Shown here: positions 21,660 through 31,659 of the stretch, one piece after another
Position numbering within the stretch: position 1 is the first letter of the stretch
Layout: each line of letters opens with the position of its first letter
Assembly: GCF_002095315.1 (NCBI RefSeq)
Contig: NZ_MLFN01000040.1
Span: forward strand, 1 to 39,224
DNA: 39,224 bases
Direction: 5' to 3'
Origin: Pantoea conspicua
GTDB taxonomy: Bacteria > Pseudomonadota > Gammaproteobacteria > Enterobacterales > Enterobacteriaceae
Notes under the pieces: model-generated
Seen by the model: only the letters and a program-made list of their open reading frames with translations
Told to the model about the DNA's origin: nothing
Databases searched by the model: none
Made by a program: the position numbers and the translations under genes

Positions 21660-23798
21660 TTAGCGTTTGCGCCAGACGGTAACCTGGGCCAGTGTGTGCT
21701 GGAACTTGCGCGCCGTTTCGCGGATCACAAACGGCTTATCGATCGGATCATCCAGCAGTTCAAAGTCGGCTGCCAGTCGTCGTTGCAGCGCCTGCAGCGT
21801 GGTCAGTGCCTCGCCATTTTCCCGTACGCCGCCCAGCCAGTTCTCTTTCGGCGTGTATTCTTCCAGCCAGGTATAAGGCGAGGAGAGCAGCAGGATACCG
21901 CCCGGCCGCAGCATCGGTGTCACATCCTGCAGAAAACGTGCGGGCTGACGCAGGCGATCGATCAGGTTAGAGGCCAGCACCAGATCGTAGCGGGCCGGTT
22001 GTGGCTTGAGGTTACAGGCATCGCCCTGCACGAACTGTATGCGCTGCGCCAGATCACCATCCAGCCCGAAATCTTTCAGGCGCACCTGACGATACTCCAC
22101 CAGATCACCCTCCTGCGGCACCACATAGCGAAAATCTTCCCCACTGGTCAGCTGCAGCGCCACGTCGATGAAGCGCGCCGAGTAATCCATGCCGGTGACG
22201 CGTTCAAAGTGGCGAGCCAGTTCAAAACTGGCACGTCCGGTGGCGCAGCCGATATCCAGTGCTTCAGTCTGTGACGTGGTGTATTTCAGTGCCAGCTTCA
22301 CCAGGCTTTCAGCGTAATTATCCACGCCGAAATAGCGCGGGCCATACTGGAAGTCGAGATACTGCGACACCATGGCGTCAGTTTCATACGGGTTCAGCGT
22401 CATACTTTCCTGATGGCTGGAGACCACGTAGCGGAATCCGGCGTGCTGGAAGAAATGACGGCGAAATGCATAGCGCGCCGATTTCAACGCCTCGTTACCG
22501 GTCGAAATCCAGCTGCCGCCTTTAATCAGCGAATGCTTGCCATCAAAGGTCGGGGTAGAAAAGTCATCGTAAAGCGGATGAACTTTGAAGCCTTCAAAGC
22601 CGTTAGTCGGCGTAGTGGTCCATTGCCAGACGTTGCCGACAATATCGAAGAACTCGCCCTGGGCGAACTGATCGACCGGAGAGGAAGAGGCCCAGTACGC
22701 CAGATTGATATTGCCGGGTGCCTGTTCCCAGTGCGGCTGATCGCCCGCCACCTGCTCGCGCAGCTGGTACCACTCGGCTTCGCACGGCAGCTGAATCGGC
22801 ATTCCGCTCTGGTCGGCTTTCCAGCGACAGAAGGCGGCCGCTTCCAGCTGGTTCACTTCTGCTGGCCAGTCCCACGGCATCGCCACCTCTTCACACATCA
22901 AGCGCAGTTTAAGCTGATCGGGCATCGCGGGTGTGCCGACCCAGAACGTCGGCATCTCAGCCTGGGCAAACTGGCACCAGCCCCAGCCTTCGTCATCCCA
23001 CCAGCGCGCCTCCTGATAGCCGCCCGCCCTGACAAACTCAAAGAATTCGGCATTGCTGACCAGCATCTTGCTGGCTTTGAACGGCTGCAGCGCAACCTGC
23101 TGGCTGCCGTACTCATTATCCCAGCCGTAGGTATCATCGGTTTTGCCCAGCGTAACCGTACCGCCGGGCATCGAAATCAGGCTGTTGGCCGGCACATCCT
23201 GACGCTGGTGGCGCGCCAGCGGACAGACTGGCCAGGCGGGCTGCGGCGTCACCCAGTCAACGGGCAGCTGGCGGATCAGCACGCTGGAGGTTTCCAGATG
23301 AATACGCTCATGCTCGATCCCCATCAGGATCACCCACGCCGGGCTGTCCCACTGGATCGGTAAGCTCAGCGGCAGGGTCTGGATCAGATCGCTGACCAGC
23401 GCTTTGACCCGGCGACGATAGTCACGGACCTCATCAATGGTCGGCCACGTGTAGTGGTTGTCGTTGAGATCGTCCCAGCTCATCTCATCGACGCCAATCG
23501 CCATCATCGCTTCAATGCGGTCGTCGAGGCGCGCATCAATATAGCGTCCGGCCATCAGCTTATTAATGTAGAAGGTCGCAGTGTGGCCAAAATAGAAGAT
23601 CAGCGGATGGCGCAGCGGAATGGCTTTGGTAAACCAGGCCTGCGGATCGGCCAGGCAGGTAAACAGGCTTTCGTACTGTTCCCATGTCTGGTGGAAATAG
23701 CTCAGCAGCTCGGCTCGTTTTTGTTCAATATTCTTGCCGGAGAGCAATAACGTACGCGTCGGCGCAGGCAGATCGCGATGAGAATGGACGGGGGTCAC
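21660..23798 (-). CDS. ovoA: OvoA: 5-histidylcysteine sulfoxide synthase fused to 4-mercaptohistidine N-methyltransferase
   Basis: OvoA joins histidine and cysteine in an oxygen-dependent reaction on a non-haem iron, the first step of ovothiol A synthesis. Its C-terminal methyltransferase later N-methylates the imidazole. The 712-residue protein has three parts. A DinB-like N-terminal domain holds the iron motif HERIHLE (H163, H167, E169, i.e. HX3HXE), with His72 in FGHTATFY as the likely third His. An FGE-sulfatase-like domain follows (about 205-460; SLISMPGGTVTLG, EVNQLEAAAFCRW, SLIKGGSWISTGNE). The SAM methyltransferase has motif I LDIGCATG at 514-521. The length and the fusion distinguish OvoA from EgtB. 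The start is GTG at 23798 with GGAG upstream. The sulfoxide lyase OvoB is not in this window. The gene lies where E. coli has asnA, co-directional with ravA-viaA. Confidence 0.93.
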   Translation of the reverse strand: MTPVHSHRDLPAPTRTLLLSGKNIEQKRAELLSYFHQTWEQYESLFTCLADPQAWFTKAIPLRHPLIFYFGHTATFYINKLMAGRYIDARLDDRIEAMMAIGVDEMSWDDLNDNHYTWPTIDEVRDYRRRVKALVSDLIQTLPLSLPIQWDSPAWVILMGIEHERIHLETSSVLIRQLPVDWVTPQPAWPVCPLARHQRQDVPANSLISMPGGTVTLGKTDDTYGWDNEYGSQQVALQPFKASKMLVSNAEFFEFVRAGGYQEARWWDDEGWGWCQFAQAEMPTFWVGTPAMPDQLKLRLMCEEVAMPWDWPAEVNQLEAAAFCRWKADQSGMPIQLPCEAEWYQLREQVAGDQPHWEQAPGNINLAYWASSSPVDQFAQGEFFDIVGNVWQWTTTPTNGFEGFKVHPLYDDFSTPTFDGKHSLIKGGSWISTGNEALKSARYAFRRHFFQHAGFRYVVSSHQESMTLNPYETDAMVSQYLDFQYGPRYFGVDNYAESLVKLALKYTTSQTEALDIGCATGRASFELARHFERVTGMDYSARFIDVALQLTSGEDFRYVVPQEGDLVEYRQVRLKDFGLDGDLAQRIQFVQGDACNLKPQPARYDLVLASNLIDRLRQPARFLQDVTPMLRPGGILLLSSPYTWLEEYTPKENWLGGVRENGEALTTLQALQRRLAADFELLDDPIDKPFVIRETARKFQHTLAQVTVWRKR

Positions 23799-23837
23799 AA
23801 GGAGCTCCAGATTGCTGAGTAAGTGAAACGGTTATTT

Positions 23838-23843
23838 ACTATA
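23838..23843 (-). promoter_or_regulatory. Possible -10 of an ovoA promoter
   Basis: TATAGT on the minus strand lies in the 71-bp viaA-ovoA gap. No good -35 is seen at 16-18 bp. ovoA may have its own weak or sigmaS-type promoter, or be read from ravA-viaA. Confidence 0.3.
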
Positions 23844-23869
23844 GCAAAGAAGCTTTTCTGCCTGATGAC

Positions 23870-25330
23870 TTAACGGCGCCAGTGGCGTAGCAGGCGGCTT
23901 TTTATGCCGGTATCGAAGCGCCAGATATGGTCGAAGATGCGCATAATACCGGGCTTGCCGTGCGTCGACATCGCCACAGCGTGAAAACGTTGCTGATTAT
24001 GTCGCTGACGCTGTCTGATGGCGCCGATCACCTCTTCCGGCAGACGCTGGGCAATAAAATCGGAGACGATCACCGCATCCGCCTCCTGCCAGAGCACCCC
24101 TTCCATGCGGTTCACCACGGCGGAAAGACAGGCGGCCAAATCGGTGCCGCCACGAAAACGCTGACTGAGGAAGCGAATCGCCTGCTCAAGGCCATCATCG
24201 CCGGTCAGTTCATAGCCGATCACCTCATGGGCGAACAGCATAATATAGCAGCGACGCCGATCGGCCAGCGCCACCTTGAGTAATGCCAGACAGAACGCTT
24301 TGGCGCAGCGCTCATTAAATCCGCCCATGGAACCGGAGGTATCGACGCAGACAATAAACGGCCCGCGCGGCTGCTCCTCATGCTGCTGGTGGCTGACCGG
24401 CCGCAGCGTCACTTTTTCATGCCAGGCGTCGCCCTGCAGTTTGTAAGTCAGCAGGCGTTTCTCCACCAGCCGGCGATAAAACTCCAGCTCCAGCTCGCTG
24501 ATGCTCAGTGCGGCCAGTTCCGGTGGCAGCAGGCGCAGCACATCATCACTCTGATGAATGCCGCTGACCTCTTCCGGCACGGCCGCCGGTTCATGAACCA
24601 GCTGATGAAACGCCTCCAGCGGTGCATCCTGTGACGGTACTGATTTCGCTTCCCGGCTGCGGCCAAGCTGCTGGGCCAGTTTCAGCAGCTCCGGCTGCTG
24701 CGCCAGAAAATCGCCGTATTGCAGCATCAGCTGGTAGTCGCCCGGCTGCAGCGAGGCTTTACTCATGTCCCATAACCGGCCAGCTGCGGCTTCGTCATCA
24801 TCGCTTAGCATCGGGGCCAGCTGCCCGCTGAGCGCCATACGCTGCTGCAGTTCGGCCAGCAGGCGTTCGCGCTGCTGCTCCAGCAGTTGCTGATTCAGCG
24901 TCAGGGTTTGCAGCGTCAGGCTCAGCCGCCAGCGCTGTAAAAACAGCGTATGTTGCGCACTGCTGAGATGATGAATGTCGGTATGCTGTAGCAGCCGGTG
25001 AGCTTCATCGGTAAAGGGGGAAGGCAGACGTTCAAGGGTCTGAAGCGTGGCGTCGAGCTGATGGCTGAACTGACGATCGCTGAGCAACTGCACCCGCTGA
25101 AACAGCTGAAACTCCTCCGCCAGCACGGCAGGCACCGGTGTGGCTTTCAGTTCAGCGTTGATTTCCGCTTTCCAGCGCGGTACATCGCGCAGCAGCGCCT
25201 TTTTAAGGCCGGGGAATTTTTCAAAAAACAGCGCCAGTTGCGGTGATGCCAGCAGCGCGATAATTAACTCTTCAATCAGTTCGGTTTCGCCAATTGAGAG
25301 CAGCGTGCTGAGCGTCTCCACTGAGATCAT
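23870..25330 (-). CDS. viaA: VWA-domain protein ViaA, RavA partner
   Basis: ViaA is the von Willebrand A partner of the MoxR ATPase RavA. In E. coli the pair is linked to sulfur/iron metabolism, fumarate respiration and aminoglycoside sensitisation. The 486-residue protein has an alpha-helical N-terminal half and a C-terminal VWA domain. The MIDAS motif lies in [14 protein letters not shown], and later metal-site residues in [12 protein letters not shown] and [15 protein letters not shown]. It ends [15 protein letters not shown], close to E. coli. Its start overlaps the ravA stop by 4 nt (25327-25330). Confidence 0.97.
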   Translation of the reverse strand: MISVETLSTLLSIGETELIEELIIALLASPQLALFFEKFPGLKKALLRDVPRWKAEINAELKATPVPAVLAEEFQLFQRVQLLSDRQFSHQLDATLQTLERLPSPFTDEAHRLLQHTDIHHLSSAQHTLFLQRWRLSLTLQTLTLNQQLLEQQRERLLAELQQRMALSGQLAPMLSDDDEAAAGRLWDMSKASLQPGDYQLMLQYGDFLAQQPELLKLAQQLGRSREAKSVPSQDAPLEAFHQLVHEPAAVPEEVSGIHQSDDVLRLLPPELAALSISELELEFYRRLVEKRLLTYKLQGDAWHEKVTLRPVSHQQHEEQPRGPFIVCVDTSGSMGGFNERCAKAFCLALLKVALADRRRCYIMLFAHEVIGYELTGDDGLEQAIRFLSQRFRGGTDLAACLSAVVNRMEGVLWQEADAVIVSDFIAQRLPEEVIGAIRQRQRHNQQRFHAVAMSTHGKPGIMRIFDHIWRFDTGIKSRLLRHWRR

Positions 25331-26829
25331 TTACGCGCCTGTTTCAGCTGTTCCGCCACATCCTGCAGGCTGGTTTCAACCCGCGCCAGCCAGTCATCAC
25401 TGATAAACAGGCAGCGCTGATGCTGGCTGAACAGGTGACGCTGACTGCGCAACTCACTTTCCAGCGTATCCAGCGCCTCGGTGATTTCACCTGGCAGCTG
25501 ATCGCTGTTGCTGACGCCAGGCAGCGTCAGACGTGAGGATTGCAGGCTGACGTCGCGTATCGCCAGACAGTGTTGCGCATCGACCTGCAAATCCAGCGCC
25601 TGCGCAAAGCCAATCCCATTGAGTTTGCCGCGGATGTCGCCACCTTTTTGCAACCACTGATTCAGTGCGTCACGGGCGATCACCAGATGCGTGACCTGCA
25701 TATCATGCAGCGTCAACGGCTGTTGCAACATCAGGGTCAGCTGGTCATCGGTGAGGCTTTCCGGCAAATCGTAATGCGGTTTGCGGCTGAACATGCCGCT
25801 GTGTTTCTCCATCGTGATCGCCTGCGCCATACTCTGTTGCTGCTGTAAGGCCATACGGCGTGCTTTGATCTGCTGCAGTCTGAGCAGCATCGGCTGCTGT
25901 TGCCAGGCATATTGCGTCATTAACAGATCGATTTCGCGCTCCAGCAGCTGCATTGAGGCGACGTCGTGCCAAAGGCAATCTTTCAGCAGGATCAGGTCGA
26001 TGGGCGCGATGGTGTTGCGGCCGCTGTAAAAGGCGCTGGCCTGCAGCAGGTGGATAGCTTTCTTCCAGCGACGATCGGAGATGTAAGGTGCGGCGGGCTG
26101 GCTCTCCAGTTGCTGGCGCAGCTGGTAGATCAGTTCAAATACCGCATCGGGCAGGCTCACCTGGCTGATGCCGAGCTGCCACTGGGCGTACTCTTCATCG
26201 CTGATGCGCAGCGATTCTGCCACCGGATTGGCATTTTCATCCTGCTGATGGGTCAGCATACTGCGGAAGTTCTGCTTCTCATGCACGTTATCCAGCCATA
26301 AGCGGATCAGCATCCGGTCATACAGCGCTTCCAGACCGCTGTCCGCTTCCGGCAGTTCATTGGAGGCGGTCACCAGCAGCCGCATCGGGATTTTTTCTTC
26401 GCTGTCACCGTTGCGGAAGCGGCGTTCATTAATCGCAGTCAGCAGCGTATTGAGAATGGCCGGACCGGCTTTCCAGATCTCATCCAGAAAGACAATCTCC
26501 GCATCGGGCAGATACCCTTTAGTCAGGCGCTGATAGCGACCTTCATCTTTCAGTGCCTGAATCGACAGCGGGCCGAACACCTCTTCAGGCGTCGAAAAGC
26601 GGGTCATCAGGTATTCAAAAGCGCGAGCGTGCTGGAAGGCATATTTCAGGCGGCGGGCAATCAGACTCTTGGCGATGCCGGGCGGTCCCAGCAGGAACAC
26701 GCTCTCACCGCTGAGCGCGGCCAGCAGGCAGAGGCGAATCGCATGGTGCCGCTCATACAGCCCTTTTTCTAACGCATTGCTGAGACGAGAAATTCTTTCT
26801 GCCAAAAGATGGGGTTGAGCCATAATCAC
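25327..26829 (-). CDS. ravA: MoxR-family AAA+ ATPase RavA
   Basis: RavA is a hexameric AAA+ ATPase that binds the inducible lysine decarboxylase LdcI in E. coli and acts with ViaA. The 500-residue product has Walker A GPPGIAKS (about 48-55), Walker B VFLDEIW, sensor [10 protein letters not shown] and the conserved C-terminal discoidin-like LARA region ([14 protein letters not shown]). Two starts are possible. GTG at 26829 has AAGGA seven bases upstream, whereas ATG at 26823 (MAQPHLL, the start aligned with E. coli) is 13 bases away. I give the GTG start; the difference is two residues. It is divergent from kup. Confidence 0.96.
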   Translation of the reverse strand: MIMAQPHLLAERISRLSNALEKGLYERHHAIRLCLLAALSGESVFLLGPPGIAKSLIARRLKYAFQHARAFEYLMTRFSTPEEVFGPLSIQALKDEGRYQRLTKGYLPDAEIVFLDEIWKAGPAILNTLLTAINERRFRNGDSEEKIPMRLLVTASNELPEADSGLEALYDRMLIRLWLDNVHEKQNFRSMLTHQQDENANPVAESLRISDEEYAQWQLGISQVSLPDAVFELIYQLRQQLESQPAAPYISDRRWKKAIHLLQASAFYSGRNTIAPIDLILLKDCLWHDVASMQLLEREIDLLMTQYAWQQQPMLLRLQQIKARRMALQQQQSMAQAITMEKHSGMFSRKPHYDLPESLTDDQLTLMLQQPLTLHDMQVTHLVIARDALNQWLQKGGDIRGKLNGIGFAQALDLQVDAQHCLAIRDVSLQSSRLTLPGVSNSDQLPGEITEALDTLESELRSQRHLFSQHQRCLFISDDWLARVETSLQDVAEQLKQARK

Positions 26830-27117
26830 ATCAATGTCCTTACAATCGTCGGGCCGCCGCGCTTAAGCAAGCGCCTTACTCTATAGATAATGATGCGTGA
26901 AAGCGTTGATAGCTGTCAGCTTTTTTGTTTCAGAAGATTCGGTGAGCTGAAATGCGTCTGTAAGCAGCGGCTTATCAGGTAAAAAACGCGCCGTCGCCGC
27001 GACGTTAAGGTGAACCGGGTATAGGAATTTTCGGCAATACGTGCATACTGTGCGCTTTTTGATGGCTTGAGCGAGGGGTTATTACACCTCTTAGACTCCA
27101 ACAAAAGATAACTCTCT

Positions 27118-28986
27118 ATGAGCTCGGATAATAAGCAGTCTCTTGGTGGGCTAACGCTGGCCGCAATTGGTGTTGTCTATGGGGATATTGGTACCAGTCC
27201 GCTTTATACCTTGCGTGAATGTCTCTCCGGCCAGTTTGGCTTCGGCGTAGAACGGGGCGCGGTATTTGGCTTTCTGTCGCTGATTTTCTGGCTGCTGGTG
27301 CTGGTGGTATCACTGAAATATATCAGCTACGTCATGCGGGCTGACAACGCTGGCGAAGGCGGTATTCTGACTCTGATGTCGCTGGCGGGCCGTCATACTG
27401 GTGCCCGTGCCACGGCGGTACTGGTGATCATGGGCCTGGTCGGCGGCAGCTTCTTTTATGGCGAAGTGGTGATCACACCGGCAATTTCAGTGATGTCAGC
27501 GATTGAGGGACTGGAGATTGCCGCACCGTCGCTGGATCCGTTCATTGTGCCGCTGTCGATTGCGGTGCTGACGCTGCTGTTTGCGATTCAGAAACACGGG
27601 ACCGGTATGGTCGGCAAGCTGTTTGCGCCGGTAATGCTGCTGTGGTTCCTGGTACTGGCGATCCTCGGGGTTAACGGCATCATGAAGAACCCGGAAGTGC
27701 TGCAGGCGCTGAACCCTGCCTATGCGGTTAACTTCTTTATGGAGTACAAATCGGTCTCCTTCTTCGCGCTGGGCGCGGTGGTGCTGGCGATTACCGGCGT
27801 GGAAGCGCTGTATGCCGATATGGGCCACTTCGGTAAAATCCCGATCCGGCTGGCGTGGTTTTCAGTGGTGCTGCCGTCTCTGGTGCTGAACTATTTTGGT
27901 CAGGGCGCGCTGTTGCTCAGCGACCCCAAAGCGATTAAGAACCCCTTTTTCCTGCTGGCGCCAGACTGGGCGCTGATCCCGATGCTGATTCTGGCGACGC
28001 TGGCAACCGTCATCGCCTCGCAGGCGGTGATCTCTGGCGTCTTCTCGCTGACGCGTCAGGCAGTCCGGCTCGGTTATCTGCCCGGTATGCGGATCATTCA
28101 TACTTCTGAGCGCGAATCGGGCCAGATTTATATTCCGATGATTAACTGGGTGCTCTACTTCGCGGTGCTGATTGTGATCATCAGCTTTGAGCACTCCAGT
28201 AATCTGGCGGCGGCCTACGGCATTGCGGTGACCGGCACCATGGTGCTGACCTCGATTCTCTCCTGCACCGTGGCGATCAAAAACTGGCACTGGCATAAGC
28301 TGGCGGTTGGCGTAATTCTGCTGCTGATGCTGTTTATCGACGTGCCGCTGTTTACGGCGAATTTGGTCAAAATCTTCTCGGGTGGCTGGTTGCCGCTCTG
28401 CCTCGGCCTGGTGATGTTTATCATTATGACGACGTGGAAAAGCGAACGTTTCCGCCTGCTGCGCCGGATGCATGAGCACGGTAATTCGCTGGAGGCGATG
28501 ATCGCCTCGCTGGAGAAAGCGCCGCCGGTGCGGGTCCCTGGCACCGCGGTCTATATGTCACGTGCGCTGAACGTTATCCCGTTTGCCATGCTGCATAACC
28601 TCAAACACAACAAAGTGTTACATGAGCGGGTGGTGCTGTTAACGCTGCGCACTGAAGATGCGCCTTATGTGCACAACGTACGGCGTGTCACCATTGAGCA
28701 GCTCTCCCCAACCTTCTGGCGGGTAGTGGCCAGCTATGGCTGGCGTGAAACACCGAACGTGGAAGAGATTTTCCATCGTTGCGGGCTGGAAGGGCTGAAC
28801 TGCCGCATGATGGAGACCTCCTTCTTTATGTCGCACGAGTCGCTGATCATCGGCAAACGGCCGTGGTATCTGCGGCTGCGCGGCAAGCTGTTCATGGCGT
28901 TGCAGCGTAATGCGCTCCGCGCACCGGATCAGTTTGAGATCCCGCCAAACCGGGTCATTGAACTCGGTACGCAGGTCGAAATTTAA
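27118..28986 (+). CDS. kup: Low-affinity potassium transporter Kup
   Basis: Kup (TrkD) is a constitutive K+/H+ symporter of the KUP/HAK/KT family in the inner membrane. The 622 residues equal E. coli Kup. The N-terminal signature [17 protein letters not shown] (residues 18-34), the [20 protein letters not shown] segment and the C-terminal cytosolic domain ending [14 protein letters not shown] are all present, with about 12 helices in between. ATG at 27118 lacks a clear Shine-Dalgarno (only AGATAAC nearby), but the alignment fixes the start. It is divergent from ravA, with a 288-bp intergenic region in which I see no clear structure. Confidence 0.98.
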   Translation: MSSDNKQSLGGLTLAAIGVVYGDIGTSPLYTLRECLSGQFGFGVERGAVFGFLSLIFWLLVLVVSLKYISYVMRADNAGEGGILTLMSLAGRHTGARATAVLVIMGLVGGSFFYGEVVITPAISVMSAIEGLEIAAPSLDPFIVPLSIAVLTLLFAIQKHGTGMVGKLFAPVMLLWFLVLAILGVNGIMKNPEVLQALNPAYAVNFFMEYKSVSFFALGAVVLAITGVEALYADMGHFGKIPIRLAWFSVVLPSLVLNYFGQGALLLSDPKAIKNPFFLLAPDWALIPMLILATLATVIASQAVISGVFSLTRQAVRLGYLPGMRIIHTSERESGQIYIPMINWVLYFAVLIVIISFEHSSNLAAAYGIAVTGTMVLTSILSCTVAIKNWHWHKLAVGVILLLMLFIDVPLFTANLVKIFSGGWLPLCLGLVMFIIMTTWKSERFRLLRRMHEHGNSLEAMIASLEKAPPVRVPGTAVYMSRALNVIPFAMLHNLKHNKVLHERVVLLTLRTEDAPYVHNVRRVTIEQLSPTFWRVVASYGWRETPNVEEIFHRCGLEGLNCRMMETSFFMSHESLIIGKRPWYLRLRGKLFMALQRNALRAPDQFEIPPNRVIELGTQVEI

Positions 28987-28994
28987 TGCAGATG

Positions 28995-29017
28995 ACCCGC
29001 CTGACCGGCGGGTTTTT
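28995..29017 (+). terminator. Terminator of kup
   Basis: A 7-bp stem ACCCGCC/GGCGGGT (28995-29001 with 29007-29013) has a TGACC loop, followed by TTTT. It lies 9 bp past the kup stop. It touches the last bases of the convergent qseC. In the minus direction no T-run follows, so it serves kup. Confidence 0.85.
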
Positions 29018-30359
29018 ATGACCAGCGCAGCGTGACACACAATCCGCTGTTGGGCCGCCGGCTGAATGTTAACTGCATCGCGTGCAGCTGAGCGATGTTA
29101 CGCACAATCGATAACCCCAGCCCGCTGCCACTCTTCTCCTGCCCGGGTGGCCGCCAGAAACGTTCGCCTAAGCGTTGCAGATCGGCTTCATTCAGGCCGT
29201 CCCCGTTGTCCTCGACTGACAGGCTGTTGGCCTGAAGCCGCACGTCTACCTCGCTGCCGGCAGGCGTATAGCGAATCGCATTATCCAGCAGATTACGTAC
29301 CAGCAGTGACAGCAACAGCGGATTACCCTGAATCTGCGGATCGGCGTCAGCATGCAGGCGCAGCGTGACGCCTGTTTTGTCCGCCAGCGGCAGTTGCGCC
29401 GCCAGCGCCTCCTGCAGCGTCTGTTTTAACGACACCGGTTCGAAAGCGTTGCGGGCATCATCCGCTTCCACCCGCGACAGTGTAAGCAGCTGATCCACCA
29501 GCCGGGTCGCGCGCGCAATGCCGGTATCCAGCTGTTTCAGCGCATGGGTTCGCATTGTTTCATCGTCAGCGGCCAGCTGAATCACTTCACTTTGTACCTG
29601 TAAGGCGGCCAGCGGACTGCGCAGTTCATGCGCGGCATCGGAGGTAAAGCGCCGCTCGCGATGTATCATTGCATTGATCCGACCAAACAGGCCATTCAGC
29701 GCGATCACCAGCGGCTGGACCTCTTTCGGCACCCTTTCAGCCTTTAATGGCTTACCGTCATCCGGCGCGCGTTGCGCTAACTGCTGCGCCAGCTGCTTCA
29801 GAGGGCGTAGTTCTGACCAGACCAGGCTGATTAACAGCAGCAACATAAAAGGAAGCGCGATCAGCCAGGGTAAGACGCTGGCGTTCATCAGGTCACGCGT
29901 CATGTCATCGCGATACTCCCACTCCTGACCCACTACCACGCGAAACTGCTTATCTGGCGTGGTCAGCCAGACCAGGCGCCAGCTGTCATCGTCATTGGTG
30001 AGCTGGCCATCATGAAAGCCCTGATAATCTGCCTCAAACGGCAGGTACCTGCCGTTATCGCCATCGTTCATCACCTGTCTGCCGTCATGGGTAAAGACGG
30101 CAAATGCCAGCGCGTCATCATCCTGATCGCCGCGGTGATGACGCAGCAATTGTTTGGTTTTTGGCAGCGTAGCGTTGTCCAGTGAAGAGAAATCAAGCGT
30201 CAGCAGGCGTTTTGCCAGCAGCATTTGCTGAGTATCAAACAGCTCGTTAATCGTTTCCCGCGTCTGATGCCATGCACTGAGGCTGGCGCTGGCCCAGCAG
30301 ATGCCGAGCAGCAGCACAAAACCGATGCCGAGCCGCAGGAACAGGCTTACCGATCGCAT
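29016..30359 (-). CDS. qseC: Two-component sensor histidine kinase QseC
   Basis: QseC is an inner-membrane sensor kinase, reported in E. coli to respond to AI-3/adrenergic signals and to cross-talk with PmrAB. The 447-residue protein has TM1 (about 8-30), a periplasmic domain with the conserved [15 protein letters not shown] and [13 protein letters not shown], and TM2 (about 160-181). The H-box [16 protein letters not shown] carries His244, and the ATPase motifs follow ([27 protein letters not shown]). Periplasmic and H-box segments match E. coli QseC better than BasS/PmrB. Its start overlaps qseB by 13 bp. In E. coli this locus is elsewhere on the chromosome. Confidence 0.92.
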   Translation of the reverse strand: MRSVSLFLRLGIGFVLLLGICWASASLSAWHQTRETINELFDTQQMLLAKRLLTLDFSSLDNATLPKTKQLLRHHRGDQDDDALAFAVFTHDGRQVMNDGDNGRYLPFEADYQGFHDGQLTNDDDSWRLVWLTTPDKQFRVVVGQEWEYRDDMTRDLMNASVLPWLIALPFMLLLLISLVWSELRPLKQLAQQLAQRAPDDGKPLKAERVPKEVQPLVIALNGLFGRINAMIHRERRFTSDAAHELRSPLAALQVQSEVIQLAADDETMRTHALKQLDTGIARATRLVDQLLTLSRVEADDARNAFEPVSLKQTLQEALAAQLPLADKTGVTLRLHADADPQIQGNPLLLSLLVRNLLDNAIRYTPAGSEVDVRLQANSLSVEDNGDGLNEADLQRLGERFWRPPGQEKSGSGLGLSIVRNIAQLHAMQLTFSRRPNSGLCVTLRWS

Positions 30360-31018
30360 TCAGCCGCTCCCAGGGTATAACCCACACCGTGCAGGGTGCG
30401 GATAAACTGGCTGCCGAGTTTCTTGCGCAGATGATGGATATGCACTTCTACCGCATTACTGGAGACGTCAGCGTCCCAGCTGTAGAGCTTCTCCTCCAGC
30501 TGGCTGCGGGTCAGCACCCGGCCAGGATTGCGCATAAACAGCTCCAGCAGTGCCAGCTCACGACTTTTCAGCTCAATCGCTTCGCCGTCACAAAAGACGC
30601 TGTGGCTGTCAGGCATCAGTACGACCTTGCCGTGACGTAACTCGGGTTGCATCTGACCATGCCGGCGACGAATCAGCGCCTGCAGTCGGGCGGCCACTTC
30701 GGTCAGGGCAAAGGGCTTGCAGAGATAGTCATCGGCACCCATCTGCAGGCCTTCAACCCGCTGATCGAGCGCATCGCGCGCCGTCAGGATCAGCACCGGT
30801 ACATCCTGTCCCTGCTGTCGCCACTGTCGCAGAATATCCAGCCCGTCACGTTCGGGGAGGGAGAGATCGAGCACCACCGCATCCCACGGCGCAGCGTTTA
30901 ACGCCTGAAATCCGGCCTCGCCGGAAGTAAACCAGTCGACGCTAAATCCCAGTTTACCCAGTCCCGCTTTAATCCCGTCGCCAATTAAGCGGTCGTCTTC
31001 TATCAATAAAATACGCAT
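30347..31018 (-). CDS. qseB: Two-component response regulator QseB
   Basis: QseB is an OmpR/PhoB-family regulator phosphorylated by QseC. The 223-residue protein has a receiver domain with the acidic pair EDD at 7-9, phospho-acceptor Asp51 ([12 protein letters not shown]) and Lys in [10 protein letters not shown]. The winged-helix DNA-binding domain ends [30 protein letters not shown]. The second ATG (31018) has GGGAG five bases upstream, and the first ATG (31021) is too close, so 31018 is preferred. It is divergent from ygiW, as in the E. coli ygiW-qseBC locus. Confidence 0.93.
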   Translation of the reverse strand: MRILLIEDDRLIGDGIKAGLGKLGFSVDWFTSGEAGFQALNAAPWDAVVLDLSLPERDGLDILRQWRQQGQDVPVLILTARDALDQRVEGLQMGADDYLCKPFALTEVAARLQALIRRRHGQMQPELRHGKVVLMPDSHSVFCDGEAIELKSRELALLELFMRNPGRVLTRSQLEEKLYSWDADVSSNAVEVHIHHLRKKLGSQFIRTLHGVGYTLGAAECDR

Positions 31019-31104
31019 CATTTCTCCCTGCGTTGATAGCGTTTTATACGAAGCAGACCGCGGCTTGTACAGCTGATTTCGGCGAAAATGGCTTATTTTT
31101 TCCT

Positions 31105-31121
31105 CTTAAGAAGCTGTTAAG
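31105..31121 (+). promoter_or_regulatory. Candidate QseB/PmrA-type box
   Basis: A direct repeat CTTAAG-N5-GTTAAG lies in the 162-bp qseB-ygiW divergent region. It resembles the YTTAAK-N5-YTTAAK box used by PmrA and related regulators including QseB. The likely role is autoregulation of qseBC and control of ygiW. Confidence 0.55.
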
Positions 31122-31180
31122 AACCTTATGGTCAACTAGGCTCAACAAAACGAAACACATCATGGAAAAGAGGTGACAAA

Positions 31181-31582
31181 ATGAAAAAGCACGCTGCAAT
31201 TTTAGCGGTCGTTATGCTGGCTTCTGCCCCGGTTTTTGCTGCTCAGCAAGGTGGCTTTGTTGACCCCAATGCCCCGGCGGCGCAGGTTCAGACGAAACAA
31301 GGCGGCTTCAGCGCTGACCACACCAGTGTGGTGACCGTGAAGCAGGCGGAAGAGATGAAGGATGACAGCTGGATTACCGTACGCGGTAAGCTGGAAAAAC
31401 AGATCGGCGATGAAGATTATCTGTTCCGCGATCAGACCGGCACCATGAAAGTCGAAATCGACCACAAGCACTGGAATGGCCAGACTATCTCGCCAAAAGA
31501 TACTGTTGAGCTGACCGGTGAGCTGGATAAAGATTTCAACAGCATCGAAATGGACGTTAAGCAGGTCAAAAAACTGCCTTAA
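31181..31582 (+). CDS. ygiW: Periplasmic OB-fold (BOF family) stress protein YgiW
   Basis: YgiW is a small secreted protein of the bacterial OB-fold family, linked in E. coli to hydrogen peroxide, cadmium and acid stress and controlled by QseBC. The 133-residue precursor has a signal peptide (MKKHAAILAVVMLASAPVFA, cleavage after residue 20), a repeated QGGF motif near the mature N-terminus, and the BOF core with SWITVRGKLEKQIGDEDYLFRD and IDHKHWNGQTISPKDTVELTGELDKD. GAGGTG lies six bases before the ATG. It is divergent from qseB and ended by a clear terminator. Confidence 0.93.
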   Translation: MKKHAAILAVVMLASAPVFAAQQGGFVDPNAPAAQVQTKQGGFSADHTSVVTVKQAEEMKDDSWITVRGKLEKQIGDEDYLFRDQTGTMKVEIDHKHWNGQTISPKDTVELTGELDKDFNSIEMDVKQVKKLP

Positions 31583-31594
31583 TCGCCTCGATCA

Positions 31595-31618
31595 GACCGC
31601 TCAGGCGGTCCTTTTTTT
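31595..31618 (+). terminator. Terminator of ygiW
   Basis: A GACCGC/GCGGTC stem (31595-31600 with 31605-31610) has a TCAG loop, followed by C and seven T. It lies 12 bp past the ygiW stop. Confidence 0.88.
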
Positions 31619-31659
31619 GCCCCGCTACCCCGCTTAATTCAAATTTCCCTCCGCGTAAG

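Noticed and set aside
22413..23363. 316-codon plus-strand open frame opposite ovoA
   Set aside because: It is fully antisense to a conserved gene, has no ribosome site I can see, and the composition is that of a shadow frame. I considered it as a remnant of asnA, but it does not resemble AsnA.
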